Below, piece after piece: positions 22,648 through 35,500 of a stretch of 64,000 nt of DNA. Under the pieces are notes generated by a model. The model had not been told where the DNA came from and searched no databases. It saw only the letters and a list, made by a program, of their open reading frames with translations. The DNA lies in NCBI RefSeq assembly GCF_910592395.1, contig NC_088310.1, forward strand, positions 25,313,491 to 25,377,490. The letters are read 5' to 3'. Each line of letters starts with the position of its first letter. The first letter of the stretch is position 1. Source of the DNA: Lineus longissimus (lineage: Eukaryota; Nemertea; Pilidiophora; Heteronemertea; Lineidae). The translations under genes and the position numbers were made by a program.

Positions 22648-23187
22648 TCAACAAGATAGCTGGTCGTACCTTCCATCAATCAGAGTCTGCTAGAGTCAGC
22701 TTAATTCATTTATGTGTCTCAGGTTTTGGTGATGTCTTTTGGACTGGGTATCAATGGGCTCCTGTCTTGTAACTGTGGCATCATGACCTTTTGGGACCAG
22801 ACAAAAGGATGAGCTTGTTCTTTAGATGTGGTTTTTAACTGTGATGTGTGACAAACCTTTTCATTGGCATTTTTAACCTTCTGGAAATATGAAACATAGG
22901 ATGAAACGCATCATATGAACTTTTCACACTGCAAAATGACTTTCAAATTAAATGCTGCCCCTACTTCCGATCCCTCAAGTTTAGGCCATCGAAACCTGAT
23001 ATAACTCACTGTTGGTGAGCCAATCTTTTCAAAGTTCAGGTCTGGGGGGGAATAGCCACATTCACCTCACATTTTGTATATATCCATACACTGGGCAAGA
23101 TTCTGGTACAGCTTTCTTTGTCTTTGAGTTTGTTTAATGATTGTGTAGCAAGATACTGTTACTTTTTGTACTTCATTTATGGCAAGA

Positions 23188-23193
23188 AATAAA
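23188..23193 (+). terminator. FNTB: Polyadenylation signal of FNTB
   Basis: A canonical AATAAA lies about 540 nt after the FNTB stop codon. Confidence 0.55.
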
Positions 23194-26181
23194 TCTTGAA
23201 AAGAAATTGAGAAAACTGTCTTATCTTGACGTTTCATTTGCATTCTTCCACGATTGTTCACGATGTGTGGAGTCAAATGTCTGCAGTTTCTGAGTTAGGT
23301 TAATTTACTTTGCGTGTTAAATACCGAGAGAGGCATATCTGCATATTGAGCTGGATACAGGGTTTTGATTCGTCGATGACTAGGGCATTTTTATTCGAGG
23401 TGCCTTGCTCTTGAATGCTGGGCGACTTGGGCCAAAAAACTCAAAATGTCAAAAAAGTGGGTTAGTGCTTTGAGGATACAAGGGCTGTCCATGATAAGCA
23501 CGGTGCTTGCCGACAACCTAGGTGGGAATGAGGATGCCCGAAGACCTGCTTGGCTTCCTTAGTGATGGTAATTATCCTTTAAGATCATACATTCACAAAT
23601 TCTCTGGTGGTCCAATACTCAATAGCATACATGTACATTCATTATCCTAGGCTATCATTACCCATGATGTCGGCATCCTCTTTCACAAGCAAAACCAGAT
23701 GCTCCACCAGATGGAGGAACTCGACGGGTATGATACAGGAATCCAAAGAAGACGAAGTGAAGTTTGATGCACGACTGTTAACTACGGGGCAAATCTCATT
23801 TTGAACACCATCCAGGCAAAGGCTACAGCATAAGATACATTGGCAGTCTTGTCACAAGTTTTAGTACATGTACTAACCTCCATGACCTTGGGGAAGAACA
23901 AGACATCAGCAAAACAACACAATTCTACATTGTATAATACACATTTATTACTATTTACACTTACTCAAAAGATAGAGGAACTTTAACATGTTGCACAGCC
24001 AATAGGATTCAAACCTATGGATATTTACATTTGATTCAAATGGTTGTTGCGTTCTAAAGACTTCCCGACACAGAAAAATGACGAGGAATGACAAAAACCT
24101 AGTGACTCTGGTTTTCCAATCAGGAAGGACTGACACAGTTCAGTTATCAGATAGATTATCACAAATCCAATCGGCTCAGTACTTAAGCCTCCTTTAAGTT
24201 TAATTTTCTGCTAATTATCAAACAATTTGTTTAGTGTCCGTAGAAATAAAATTACCATTGCTGAGCCCGAGGCAATGGATACATACATACTTCATGTATG
24301 TTTAAGTTTACTTTGATAAAGCCAGGCTTATAAAACCAAGAAATCTTTACAACTTGACATGGATATTTTGTTAAATCAAAATTAAAACATGGCATGTATT
24401 GTCAACAAAATACATAAATCCGTTTTTATCCCAGTCCCAGTAACAGGATTTCAACAATTGCTGGTGAAATGTTAGGACACCTCCATGTGCAAAAATGGCA
24501 AGAGATCACTTTTCTTTTTCCTCATTGGGCAAAAACCAAACAGAAATTGAAGAAGAGGAAGTTCCACTGTCCGGCTATATAGAAATAAAACACCCTATTC
24601 GACAACATCCGATTTTAGTAAAGGTTCCTAACTACAGTTTTCGGGACGTATAGTGAAGTCATTTGTGCTAGGACATTCAACACTGATATATGGAAGTCAG
24701 ATAGAGGACAATTCCAAGTAGAAGACTCAAAACTTTAGCATGATCAAAGAATTTCAGTCTTAGCTTGGGTTCAAATAGAAAGATTTTTAAATTTGTACCT
24801 TTCTCTGAAAAGAAAGGTGCATATCATACTCTTTGAAAACTAGATGATAAATACTTGAATGTTCCCTCCACGACACTAAGGAGCACCAACAAGAGAAAAG
24901 GACCTACCATACGACAGGGATACGTCTATTATTGAGGAACCGAGATCAATAATTACCACACACCTACATGCACAACTAGAACTGGACCATTGATTTACTG
25001 GCAAACTAAATTGTCCTTCCAGACTTCAGTTCATCAGAGCCAAGAAAATATCAGCCATCTACATGTACGGCATGATGAATTGCATGCTTCACATTTGCTT
25101 TAACAATCATAAATCATAATAAGAGTGCTGCTGGTGTTGCACTCCACTTGAATACTCATGCACTCCATCCCAGAAACAACTTTTCTTTGGTGGGATACAA
25201 TAGCCTTTTGTATTTTTCTTACCTCTAAAATTTATTTCCAGTGAATGACCACATTTTACCGACATTCCACTAGATTCTCAGCACCTAAAGACAAGTTTAC
25301 TTGCAAACATTTTTCCTGCGACCACAATTCTTTTTTCAAAGGCAACTTTTTAACAGAATTGTCATATCCGAAACACAGCCAACTTTGTACAATGCAACCC
25401 GTATATACTCATTATCTACAATTTCAAGAAAAAAATGTTCTGAACTGGCTATTTTTATATGTATTATACACTGGATTACATGGAAAATATAACCAAAAAA
25501 ACCCTACAACTAATGACAATTGATGCACCAGTCATATTCCTTGCTGTATTTTACTTATTGCACCGGTATCACTTCCAACTGCAAATGATGTGGACTACAT
25601 GTACTTCTTTCGCACACATGCTTTACAGCTGTGGAAAGACCAGACAGACTAAATATAAATCATTCCATATTTTTATATGGGTAGGCCAAAAGGTCAAGTT
25701 GGTTATATAATGCATACAATCCAGCATTCAAAGTTCGATACAGCTAAGTAAATCATGAAATATGCATAGACCAAAAAACTTGTATGAAATCATAGGAAAT
25801 TCAGGTAAGGAAATATTGTGTAGACGCCATTGAGCCAGTTGAAGAGTGCAGGCCTGCACAAACCAGCTCAATAGCATCTACACAGTATCTTGCAGCTGTG
25901 TGGTCCTGCCTGTAGAATAACACCACCAATTCTTGCTATCAGAAAGGAAGATACAACCTGACTTAATGCCTTCAGAATTAAGTATTCCGCAGAGTGTGGA
26001 AAAATGCCACAAATACCATTTTTAAATAGCACACATAAACTGTAAACTGACTTGAGATGAATTTACAAGTTCTACCAAAGACATGCATGAATAGAACATG
26101 TGAACCATGCAGTGGTTGGTGTCATTGGTTTGGACAAAAATTGACATTTTAAAACAAAATTGTCAAAGAAGACTTAGCAAT

Positions 26182-26187
26182 TTTATT
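26182..26187 (-). terminator. MAX: Proximal polyadenylation signal of MAX
   Basis: AATAAA on the minus strand lies about 340 nt past the MAX stop; further copies lie downstream. Confidence 0.45.
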
Positions 26188-26525
26188 ACTATTCTAATAT
26201 GGCATCCTATCAGTAAAATTCAGCCTTCCCAGAATGTTGACCTCCTGCAATTGATCTCACAGTTCAAATAAGATCTAACAAACAAGTATGTCCACAAAAT
26301 TCATCTCAAGTCACGCCAGGGATTTAATTTCAATGAGGAAGGGTCAAGAACCACCCACCTGGGCCATGACACATCCACAATTATGATAATTTGATCCATA
26401 AGTCCACCGTGAGTATTTATCATGGACCTTCCCAAATGCCACATAAAATTTGGTGCTGGATGCTGCCTTCCAATTCATGACGCTCTACCTATATTTTTAA
26501 TCACCACAGTCTAAAACCACCCAGC

Positions 26526-28690
26526 TCACTTAGGCGTTGTTTTTAGCTTTTTTCGTTTACTCTTGCTAGCGTCTATCGATTCTGAACTCTCCGAATCAGA
26601 TCCACCATCGAATGCCGATACGGCACCGCCTTTAGGATTCACAGCTGGAGTAGGGTTACCAGCGGTCGATGCCTGGTTGGCAAACTGGCCGGTTGATTTT
26701 GCTTTCTCTAATGCACGGACTGAAATGAAATTTAAAAGCATCAGTCACGGAATAAGAATTTACTTTTCACTATATGAATATGGCGCAATGAATTGCTTGC
26801 ACCCAATCCCCTGTTTATTGCAAACATGAACTTGATGATGTACATGTAGAAAAATTAGTCAAGTGATTCTGCATGACACAGCACTCTTTTGAAGCCCAGG
26901 AGGTGCAGATCTATTTCACAAACAATCAAACCTCACCTTGGGAGTCTAATAAATAATTTTGTTTCTTCAAATCATCTATATCCGATTGATGAGAATGATT
27001 TTTCTTCCTCATGTACTGTATGTAATCAGAAGCCTTTTTCAAGATCTGTGCCCGAGACACCTGCAACAAGAAACAACATACTATTTTATGTCAAGGGCCC
27101 ATGAAATTACCAGTGACGTTTATCACACTAATTGCTTTTAGGCAGGACTTGACGATAAATTCTCTGAGTAGAAGTTGTCCTCAACTTTTGGTCTGGAGCC
27201 TGTGAAGTGTAACAGACAATGGACTGAAAGGTGACTTCTTCTTTCATGACTTTTTTCACATGCTGTGGTTGTCCTTGTGAAATCTCTCTGTTACATTCAA
27301 AGACGCCGCCACAATTTAATTCACAAGACAGGTACAGTGTAAGTAATACTAATAAGACGATATCTCACCTTAGGCCTTACCTTTTCGCCATGTAAAGCAG
27401 GCACGGAATCCCTAAGACTACTAAAGCTTTCTTTAATATGGTCTCGACGTTTTCTCTCTAAAGCATTGTGGTGTGCTCTCTTTTCAGCCTGGTAATATAT
27501 AAGGAAAAGAGAAATTACTAAAGGTTGCACAAAACATGTCCAATCTTAAGACTTTCTTGCTCCTCCAATTGGAACTTGGATCCTATTTTTGCTGAAAAAA
27601 CTTCAGAAAGCATCACCACCTGGCCTAGGTAGTCAACATCTTAAACCAGAAGCTTCAAGTTCAACCAATGTGCCAATGGACATGTATTAACAATACTTCT
27701 GGTGCTCGGCAAACAGGCCTGGCTAGCAGTTTGGTGTGCATGCTGCACACCCATCTTCCCCAGATTCTTGGATCCGCTCCTGAAAAAATCTCATTCCCCA
27801 GCACAGACTTAGATATGCCTGAAAGGAAATTCAATCACTCAATCAGTGTGCCAAGGGTCTAACATGTTCACATCATTAATTGATAAGTAGGCTTTTTTTA
27901 GAACAAGCGGAAGGTCAAAACCTACTGAACGACAAAAATTCAAACAAGTTTCATTCTAATTCAATTCAAGGGATTAAGTGTTGAATGTTGTCTCCTACGT
28001 CAACTTTCTGCCCCATGGCATGATGATATCAAAGCTTAAAGCCGCCCTCGTATTTCAGATTCAAATTTTTCCATAGAGCTGATTATAGCGACCATTTTGA
28101 TTTTGATTTATTTAATATTATCCAGTTTCATTTTCAATTTCATTTTAATCATTCCCTAGCATATAGCTATGCCATAGAGATATACATCACTGATACTCAC
28201 TGATTTGGAAATCAGCAGGCAATAAACGATAAAGAAATTATGCTTTGCCTGAAACCATGATAACATACGAACACGTGACTCAACTGTCTCCACATGACAG
28301 CTCGGCTCTCAGATCACCAGGCAGTTCAATGACGATGTTTGTTTACAGAGCTCCAATCTACGAGGCTGAGGGATTATAACACAGAAATAGATTGACCAAC
28401 ACATTTGAAATCATCTTAAGTTGTTATTCCAATGTCTTTTAGCCCTTATTTCAACCCACCTGGGTCATAAACTGAGTTCCATCGGGGATATTGATGCCAC
28501 TTCCACTGCCGCTGCCACTTCCCATTCCGTCGATGGAAATTTGGTCGTCATCGTCGATCTGCAAAGATATTGCAATGACATGGAAATGGTTACATCGAGG
28601 TGCGATCGGGCCACACTGATCAAAAGATTAGCATTTTATCTTTGTACTCACGTCACTTTCGATATCCACGTCTCGGTCTTCATCGCTCAT
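26526..28690 (-). CDS. MAX: MAX, bHLH-leucine zipper transcription factor, 5 exons, 187 aa
   Basis: MAX is the obligate partner of MYC, MXD and MNT proteins and binds CACGTG E-boxes in the nucleus. Minus-strand exons: 28652-28690, 28460-28558, 27381-27488, 26937-27060, 26526-26719. Residues 47-66 hold the basic region and helix 1 ([20 protein letters not shown]). Helix 2 and the zipper follow ([20 protein letters not shown], then [21 protein letters not shown]). The tail has [10 protein letters not shown] as in human, and a basic KSKRKKLK nuclear-localisation-like end. Introns fall after ESD, before the basic region, after GEK and in the zipper, as I remember for human MAX. Exon 2 encodes 33 residues with a Gly-Ser run, against 9 residues (EEQPRFQSA) in the long human isoform. 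The exon is in frame, so skipping would give a shorter MAX. Confidence 0.96.
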
Positions 28691-28773
28691 TTTTGCCCAT
28701 TAACCGCACTGATCGAACAGAAAAAGGGAGTCTCCTGCTAATATGGCGACCAAACAACGCCACGCGGTCAAAG

Positions 28774-28779
28774 CACGTG
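28774..28779. promoter_or_regulatory. Perfect E-box CACGTG in the MAX promoter
   Basis: The palindrome lies 84 bp upstream of the MAX ATG, in a locally CpG-richer stretch. It is the consensus site of MAX heterodimers, so autoregulation is possible. Other CACGTG sites occur at 28272 (MAX intron 2) and 30779. Confidence 0.45.
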
Positions 28780-30197
28780 GATTCCATGCGGAGTTGGCGA
28801 ATCGTTTCGCCAGTGTTTATTTTGATAAAAAAAGCCATTAAATACCACATTGACTGTCAAGAAACTTCGAAGCTAATTATGTGAATTCCATAGTTATCAA
28901 TAACTTACCTTGGCCCCCACACTGATTACACCAAACAGTGTTTTATTGCTGCACTATTTTTGCAGAAGTTTTCTGAATATGAAAAGCGCCGTCCTTCACC
29001 TCTGACCTCTGACCTCAATTCGCCGTCATCAGAACGGGCAATTTCCCTAAAGTTCCGTGTTCCACCAATTTTGTGGGGGAAAGTATTTTCTCATAAAATC
29101 TATTTTTAGATCCAAGTCGGATAATGTGATCTGAGCGCCACTATCGGTGCTGATATAAACCAGGCTGCTGAGCGAGAAATTTCCTGACAAGTTAACCAGC
29201 TGGCAGAGGGTGGTTGTTCCATCGTCAGTCCTGTAGTCTCCATCAACCTAATAGTGTTAACTTGTCAGAAAAACTTGGCCTTCTAACGTTGTGTAAAGGT
29301 CTTCCCAACCTTGTCAGATAACCAGCTGGCATAGGCTCTTTGTTCAATTGTCTCTCCTTGCCTGTGGCGTCTTCGTGGAGTTGTCCATTAAACACTCCTG
29401 TCTCCTGGGTAAAACATGGTGAGAAAAATGAGTGATCTTTAATCCAATCTTGCCAGAGTGACAGTCCTTCTCGATGGTTTAGGAAGCATCAGTGCCATAG
29501 CAACAGCTGATAGTTTTGCAGGGTCCTGGCATGCAAGTAGGTTGGAATAAAGAAGAGCTGTGATCATAACGGTCGTCAGTAGGCCTACCATGTTTGGGGT
29601 TCATGGATACCTCGTCCCCCTCCCCACTAATTTCCACCTCAAGATGGGGTAATTTTAAGTAATCGCGTAGTTCCACTTTTTTAGATCAGATGGCGCCAGC
29701 TAGCCGAGGTCCTGTCATGGCCCGCGACACAGGCCCGTTGCGGTGGAAAACAGAAATGTCCTCGTTTTCCACTCGCTCCAATGTCTTTGAACAGGGTGAC
29801 AAGTTCATGTACTACAGGGTGGCCCAGAATTGTTTTCCCTCACACGATGGATACACAATTTTACCGTCGCTTTATATTGTAACCTGCAGAAATGACTTTC
29901 GGCCAATGAGACAGCTAGTGCACCATATCTCCTCTGGATGTGCCCTCCCCTTCATAGCTCGCCATGTTGCCCAAGAGTGTACCAAGTCTTTGCTGGATGT
30001 GTCATGCCCCTTCACTATGTGTACTCTGTCTGATCCGTAGATGTGTACTCTCCTAACGTAGTGCACAATGTTTCTACAGGGTGGACCTTGTCTCCACCCT
30101 TAGGAAAAATGTGTCTCATTTTCACATGGTGAATACCTGATCATTTTCATAAAGGGATTGCATGAAATCAGAACACCTTTCCTGAAGAGACAGCAGG

Positions 30198-30410
30198 TAC
30201 TACCACAACCAGACCTGATAATACAGCATAAGCTGTCACAACCAGACCTGATAGACAGGATATGCTTACACAACCAGACCTGATAGACAGGATATGCTTA
30301 CACAACCAGACCCGATAGACAGGAGATGATGCCACAACCGGACCTGATGAGATTGCAGATACTGGCACAACCAGACCTGGCGAGATAATAAATGCTGTTA
30401 CACCCAGAGC
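30198..30410. repeat. 32-35-bp tandem repeat, about 6 units
   Basis: Six units share CACAACCAGACCTGAT, with variable tails such as AGACAGGATATGCTTA. The two central units are identical; the outer ones are more degenerate. Confidence 0.9.
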
Positions 30411-31236
30411 CAAGGGCAGCACGAGCAGATCCACACCTGATAATCCATCTCAAAGCAGACCAAAGAACGAGCTCGATAGCAAAGATTACTTCGGAGCAAT
30501 CCTCAACCGTTAATGTTTTGAAACAACCTGAACCTATAATCCATAATAATGTGACCAGGCCAATAGGAAGGATAGATGCCGAAGTCCGAGTGCCCTTTAA
30601 AGCATTTCGTGATATGTTTCCCGGTAAGTGACTTGACGGAGGTTATATTATACCCCACAGTCGAGCCATATTGATAAGCAAAGATTGAGTAAATATGCTT
30701 AGACATAAACATCTGTAAAAGAAACGGAAATTGATACAAATTTCCAATTCATTAGCCGTCCAAAACGTAAAGAACAACACGTGAGTATGACCTTAAAATA
30801 GATACTCACACGCTAATGAACGGAATTCCACACCATGACGTCATTTGCACCGACGAACGGCCATGTTTGATTTCCCCCACAAAATTGGTGAACATTGGAA
30901 CTTCAGGGAAATTGCTCAGAACAGTCAGAACATAAACCTGTCGACTTCTGAAACTATTGCTTGTAAGTCACTATTCGTTCTTAGCCTATACCTGAAATTA
31001 CGTAGGCGGATATCTAAGTATGATATCTAGACGTATGACTTGAATTTAAGAAAATATATTGTTTATTTGGTCTTGAAAATGAGATCAAACTGCTGACAGC
31101 ATTAGGCCTACTGTATACATTTTGGTGTACATGATAATTGACATCATGTCATGACATAGGCAAGCCGGGTATACATGGTGTATAACATTGTCATTGTCAT
31201 TGTGTCAACAAAATAAAAGGTGACGGGTGGTCAGAG

Positions 31237-31309
31237 CACTGTCATCTTGATCTACATACAGACTATGTAGTATATACTTATAGTCTGTATGTACATCCAT
31301 GTGACAGTG
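31237..31309. repeat. Long imperfect hairpin (inverted repeat) in the MAX-FUT8 interval
   Basis: Two 30-nt arms (31237-31266 and 31280-31309) flank a 13-nt loop. The loop-side 14 bp (TACATACAGACTAT) and the outer 8 bp (CACTGTCA) pair perfectly, with about four mismatches between them. Weaker pairing (GTCAG) continues outside. The shape resembles a microRNA precursor or a small foldback element. Confidence 0.85.
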
Positions 31310-32507
31310 ACACTGACAGTCGACAGAGGTCCGAGTTTTAATGCAAAGAACAGGATCTGATCACATTTCATTTGAACTGCACTGAACAGTAATTCAAAAA
31401 ACTATTTTGATCCACTTTGTTAAATTTTCAGGACTCGTGTGTCATGAGTAAAATGCAAGATCAACGTACGCATCGAGTTTCAAATTTATTCTTGTTTGAA
31501 CCTTTGTTCTGTTAAGCAAATTTATCTTTCATCATCACGTTCATTCTGTTAAGCTACAGGCTATTTTATGTTTTTCTTTCACATGTTTTTGTTACTCTGG
31601 TGATGAACATACTGTTGCTGCCATGGGGAATTCACTTGACAGTGATAATCACAAAATATGTCATGGTCTTTAAAATAGCAAAGAATGAAAGGAAATGGAT
31701 CAGCAGATTTGTCTTTTCTTCGTATTCTTAAAATTTTGCCCTTACAAAGGATTAGATCCATCCATCTTCAGCAATCCTCTTTGTCTTTGAACTGTGTTGA
31801 AAAAAGCTCTTGCTTTGTTGTTGGTTCTTTCTCTTCGTCATCTCCCTTGCATGATTATCATCATGTCCAACAAAAATCGACTGAGTCACTTGTCCATGTC
31901 AAACAATGATCTAGTGCTAATCTTGTCTCTTGTTACGACATTTGACCCAGCCGTTTGTTGGTCTCTTCTTAGATCATGTTGATGTCAAGATTAGAAGTGG
32001 TATCATTTCATGTTTTCTTCATTGATTGGTGCCATTCTTCACTGAATGACTTCTAAATCTGAAAAAGTCTTGATTCTTTTTGCAATATGTCTGCATCGCG
32101 TCATGTGAGAAAAGATATGAGCAAAATATGAAAGAATTGTTAATACTGGTATTTACCTGATCGTACAGCCTATTGACTGAAAAAATTTTCAAGAGATAAA
32201 CTCACTCTTACTCTACTTTCTTTTTCCCATTAAAATATTGGGTTTCATAGATCTATACATTTGTAACTTGCATAGGACTTTTTCTGATCAATTAGATATT
32301 TTATTGAAGACATTTTTCATGTATTCGTGAATTTTTACTCATCATGAATTTATATGTTTATTCTGATTTCCACATGATTTCTTACATTTCAGCCTGAAGC
32401 AATGTTGATAAGGTTCTGATCTCATTTGGTGTCTGAAATTGACGGTGGTTTAGATGGAGTCCTAGTCAAAGGTAAGCCATATAGTATTCTTTGTGCAGAT
32501 TAATTTC

Positions 32508-32590
32508 TTTCTTCTTAAGTATTTCTTCTGCACTTGGAGAAGTTATTCTCCAGAGTCCAGGGAGTATTTCTCCTCTAAGGCGGGATGAGC
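32508..32590. repeat. Interspersed repeat, copy A
   Basis: It contains GCACTTGG...TTATTCTCC, then GGGAGTATT and CTCTAAGGCGGGATGAG. It shares this order of blocks with copies at 46262-46344 and 60670-60757, and has a roughly 9-bp insertion relative to them. Confidence 0.75.
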
Positions 32591-35500
32591 ATCTTTGCAT
32601 TCTGCATTGACACAATTTCTAGCTTTGATGTTCCTTTCTGATGATAATCACATTAGAAGCTTTGATAACTTTGCCAATTCAAACTAATATTGGAACTTGT
32701 AATTCACAGGCTAAGTTTGTAAACTGCATGTTTGTATTTCATGCATATTTAATTTAAAATTCACTGTGAAGTATTTTCACCTTTTTTTTCTTTCTCAATT
32801 TGCTGTTGGGAATTTGCTGGCATAAAGGCTTAGATAAACAAGCCTATGAAATAGCTCTCAAGTGGCACTAAATTCAGCCGTGGCAACAAAAGCTGCATTT
32901 GTTTAGCTTAGTAACCAGAAGGCAGTGCTGCCGATTGCCAGGCATATTCGATGCCTCTCTTTATCTGATCATGAAAAAGTTGCAAATATGCCAAATCTTT
33001 TCATTGTTACTTAGTCCTTTAATGAAAATGGTACTTGGCTATACATGTATATCAGTGTTAGTTACAACTGGGTTGTATTTGCTAAGTCATTGCAGTGTAA
33101 AGTCTTATGAAAACATCTACAATATTGACATCCAACTAGCATCCTCCATGATCAGTCAGCATAAATTATACTGATAAAGTTATATTTCCTGTCTCAATAA
33201 TATGAGAGATAATATTGAAAATTGGTAATCAATTTTATGTGTGAGGCATGATTCTTTTACATTTTTTTAAAAAGGGTATAATTTATGAATGATGTTGTCA
33301 GTGACAAATTGGCTTTCTTTATGACCTGTGGCTGTAGAGTGGTTTCATGATTTATAATCAGTAATGACTTTTTTTATGAATGATTAATGATCAAATCTTC
33401 TTGTAGATATTTATAGGTTTTCTGGCATCTATGGTAATGATTGATAAAGTTAATATATCACATCGAAAGATACCCATTCTTGTGAAAACAGACCAAAAAT
33501 ATACAAAACTTAAGCAAATATTAACTGAAGCCAGAAGTCAATGGTCCTTATGTTTGCCTGCTAGAAACTGCAGTGATACACACTTGTGCCTAGAGCAAAA
33601 GCAGAGGAAGAAGAAGAGTCTTCTGTGTCTGGATAGTTTGTATTGCACCAAGATCTCCAATATCCAAGATGAATATGAATATGCACATGTATCCACCAGG
33701 AATAATTGATTTACACAAGCAGACGGCGAGAGCGCTACGGGATCCCCTTCACCAAGTAGAATGGTATCACCCTCGATCATGCTCTAGTCGGGGAATTCCC
33801 CATCAGAATCAGTTGGCAAATTGCGCCGCCAACAGCAAAATCCTAGCATGCTATGATTGTGTATCAGCTTTGCTTCCTTACCTTGTTCCGGCCGTGTTCT
33901 GTAGCAAGTCATTATCAAGATTCTTTGCTGGCAGTTTTGGCATTCTATTCAGCATTCTTGTAATTTGCTGATAACCTCTAGGATTCATCGAATGTTAGGG
34001 CAAATAACTTATTGCTTCGATTACACAGACTCTGATTAACACATTTAGTGCCAGGTTGGCTCTTACAGAAGCAGACAGAACATTTCTTGCGGATTACAAT
34101 GGATTAATTAATGATTTGATTGGTAAGAAGGATTACTCCCATTTGTTTTGACAGTACTCATCCTCTTCTGCTGTTTGGTGTTAGTGTTCTGCATTGTCCT
34201 GTAACTTTTTTTTTGCCATTGAAATATGACATTTTTTCAAATGTTGCATTTTATGTACAAAATGACAGAAAATCTAAGTGCCATTTTCTTGTGAAAGACC
34301 CTCTATCTACTGTATTCTAATTTACAAGTTATGCGGTATGCAACCCATATCATGCATACGGTAAGCAACCCTTTCACTCATTGAAAATTCCAATGATATT
34401 GCCATCAGTACATTGTGTGCACTTTGATGACAGTGTATATTCCTCCTTTTGATCTAGATTACCATCGTCACGCCTCGCCCTGCAGCACTCCCAGCGTAAT
34501 CCAATAGATAAAATGAAGCAAGTTACCAATGGCTCCTGGAAAAAGCATTGGGCCCTTCCCTCCCGATGTCACAATTACATTCACCAGGCAAAGACTTCTG
34601 TAAAAGGAATAATTATCGTCTCGCGGTGGTTGTGATTATACTACAGAGAGTTTGGTGCAAATATTTGGTGGTTTACAGTGTCATCATACATGGTCACGAG
34701 CTAGATAATCTAATATCTATATGTAAATGTAATGGATTTCATATTCTGTATTGACCTCTGATTTCATTATGTTATTCAATATCTTCTAGAAAAGAGATGC
34801 ACCAAAATAGAACAAATCGATTGATTTGACATTCTTGATGTCTATTACTGGACTGGGATAGTTTTCTCATTGTCATTTTCTCATATTGCAGCTGTTACTC
34901 AAGGCTAGATCTTAATCATATGAAAGGATTCCATAATGGTATTGACTGATCAAACCGCCACATTTAAAACAGTGCCAACTAGTGGCCAACATGCTTTTGA
35001 AAAATACTTTTTTTCTGAAGTTATTAAGACCTTCCCGAGTCATTTTAAAAACCATCATACAGTGCATCCCAGATCACTCAGAAACCCTTTAAAATGCATT
35101 CAAATTCCATAAAGCTGTGAAAAATATGCTTTCTTTAAAACTTGCATAAAGAGAGATATATGTTCTGTTCATTAGTTATTTATTAAATTTACCCTTATAT
35201 TGTTTTGAAAATCCACATCAATTAATTGTTAAAAGGCATCTAACAAATATCCTCATCAATAAAATATTTTTCTGTTTGAAAATCTATCTGTGCAGATTCA
35301 TTCCAAGCTTGAGTATTGGTTGCCCATTGTGTTGCGCGAGTTGTACTGAAGAAGTTTACTTGTTAATTGATGGTTTTGGGGTTATATCTGAATGAAACAA
35401 TACTGCAGAAAAGAATTATATTCTAAGCTTAAACACTCAGCAGTAATGATGAACTTTCAAATCATGATGAATGAAGAAGGAAGGTTCTCTTCATTCAAAT

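Larger units (their letters stand above)
22648..26525. other. FNTB-MAX convergent 3' region
   Basis: Between the two stop codons there are about 3.9 kb without coding evidence. It must hold both 3' UTRs. AATAAA for FNTB is at 23188-23193. On the minus strand MAX has AATAAA at 26182-26187, 25231-25236 and 23944-23949, so a long or alternatively ended MAX 3' UTR is possible. Confidence 0.6.

Noticed and set aside
29690-30040. 116-codon ORF in the MAX-FUT8 interval
   Set aside because: Composition and sequence show no domain; it is not continued by plausible splice sites and overlaps low-complexity flanks.
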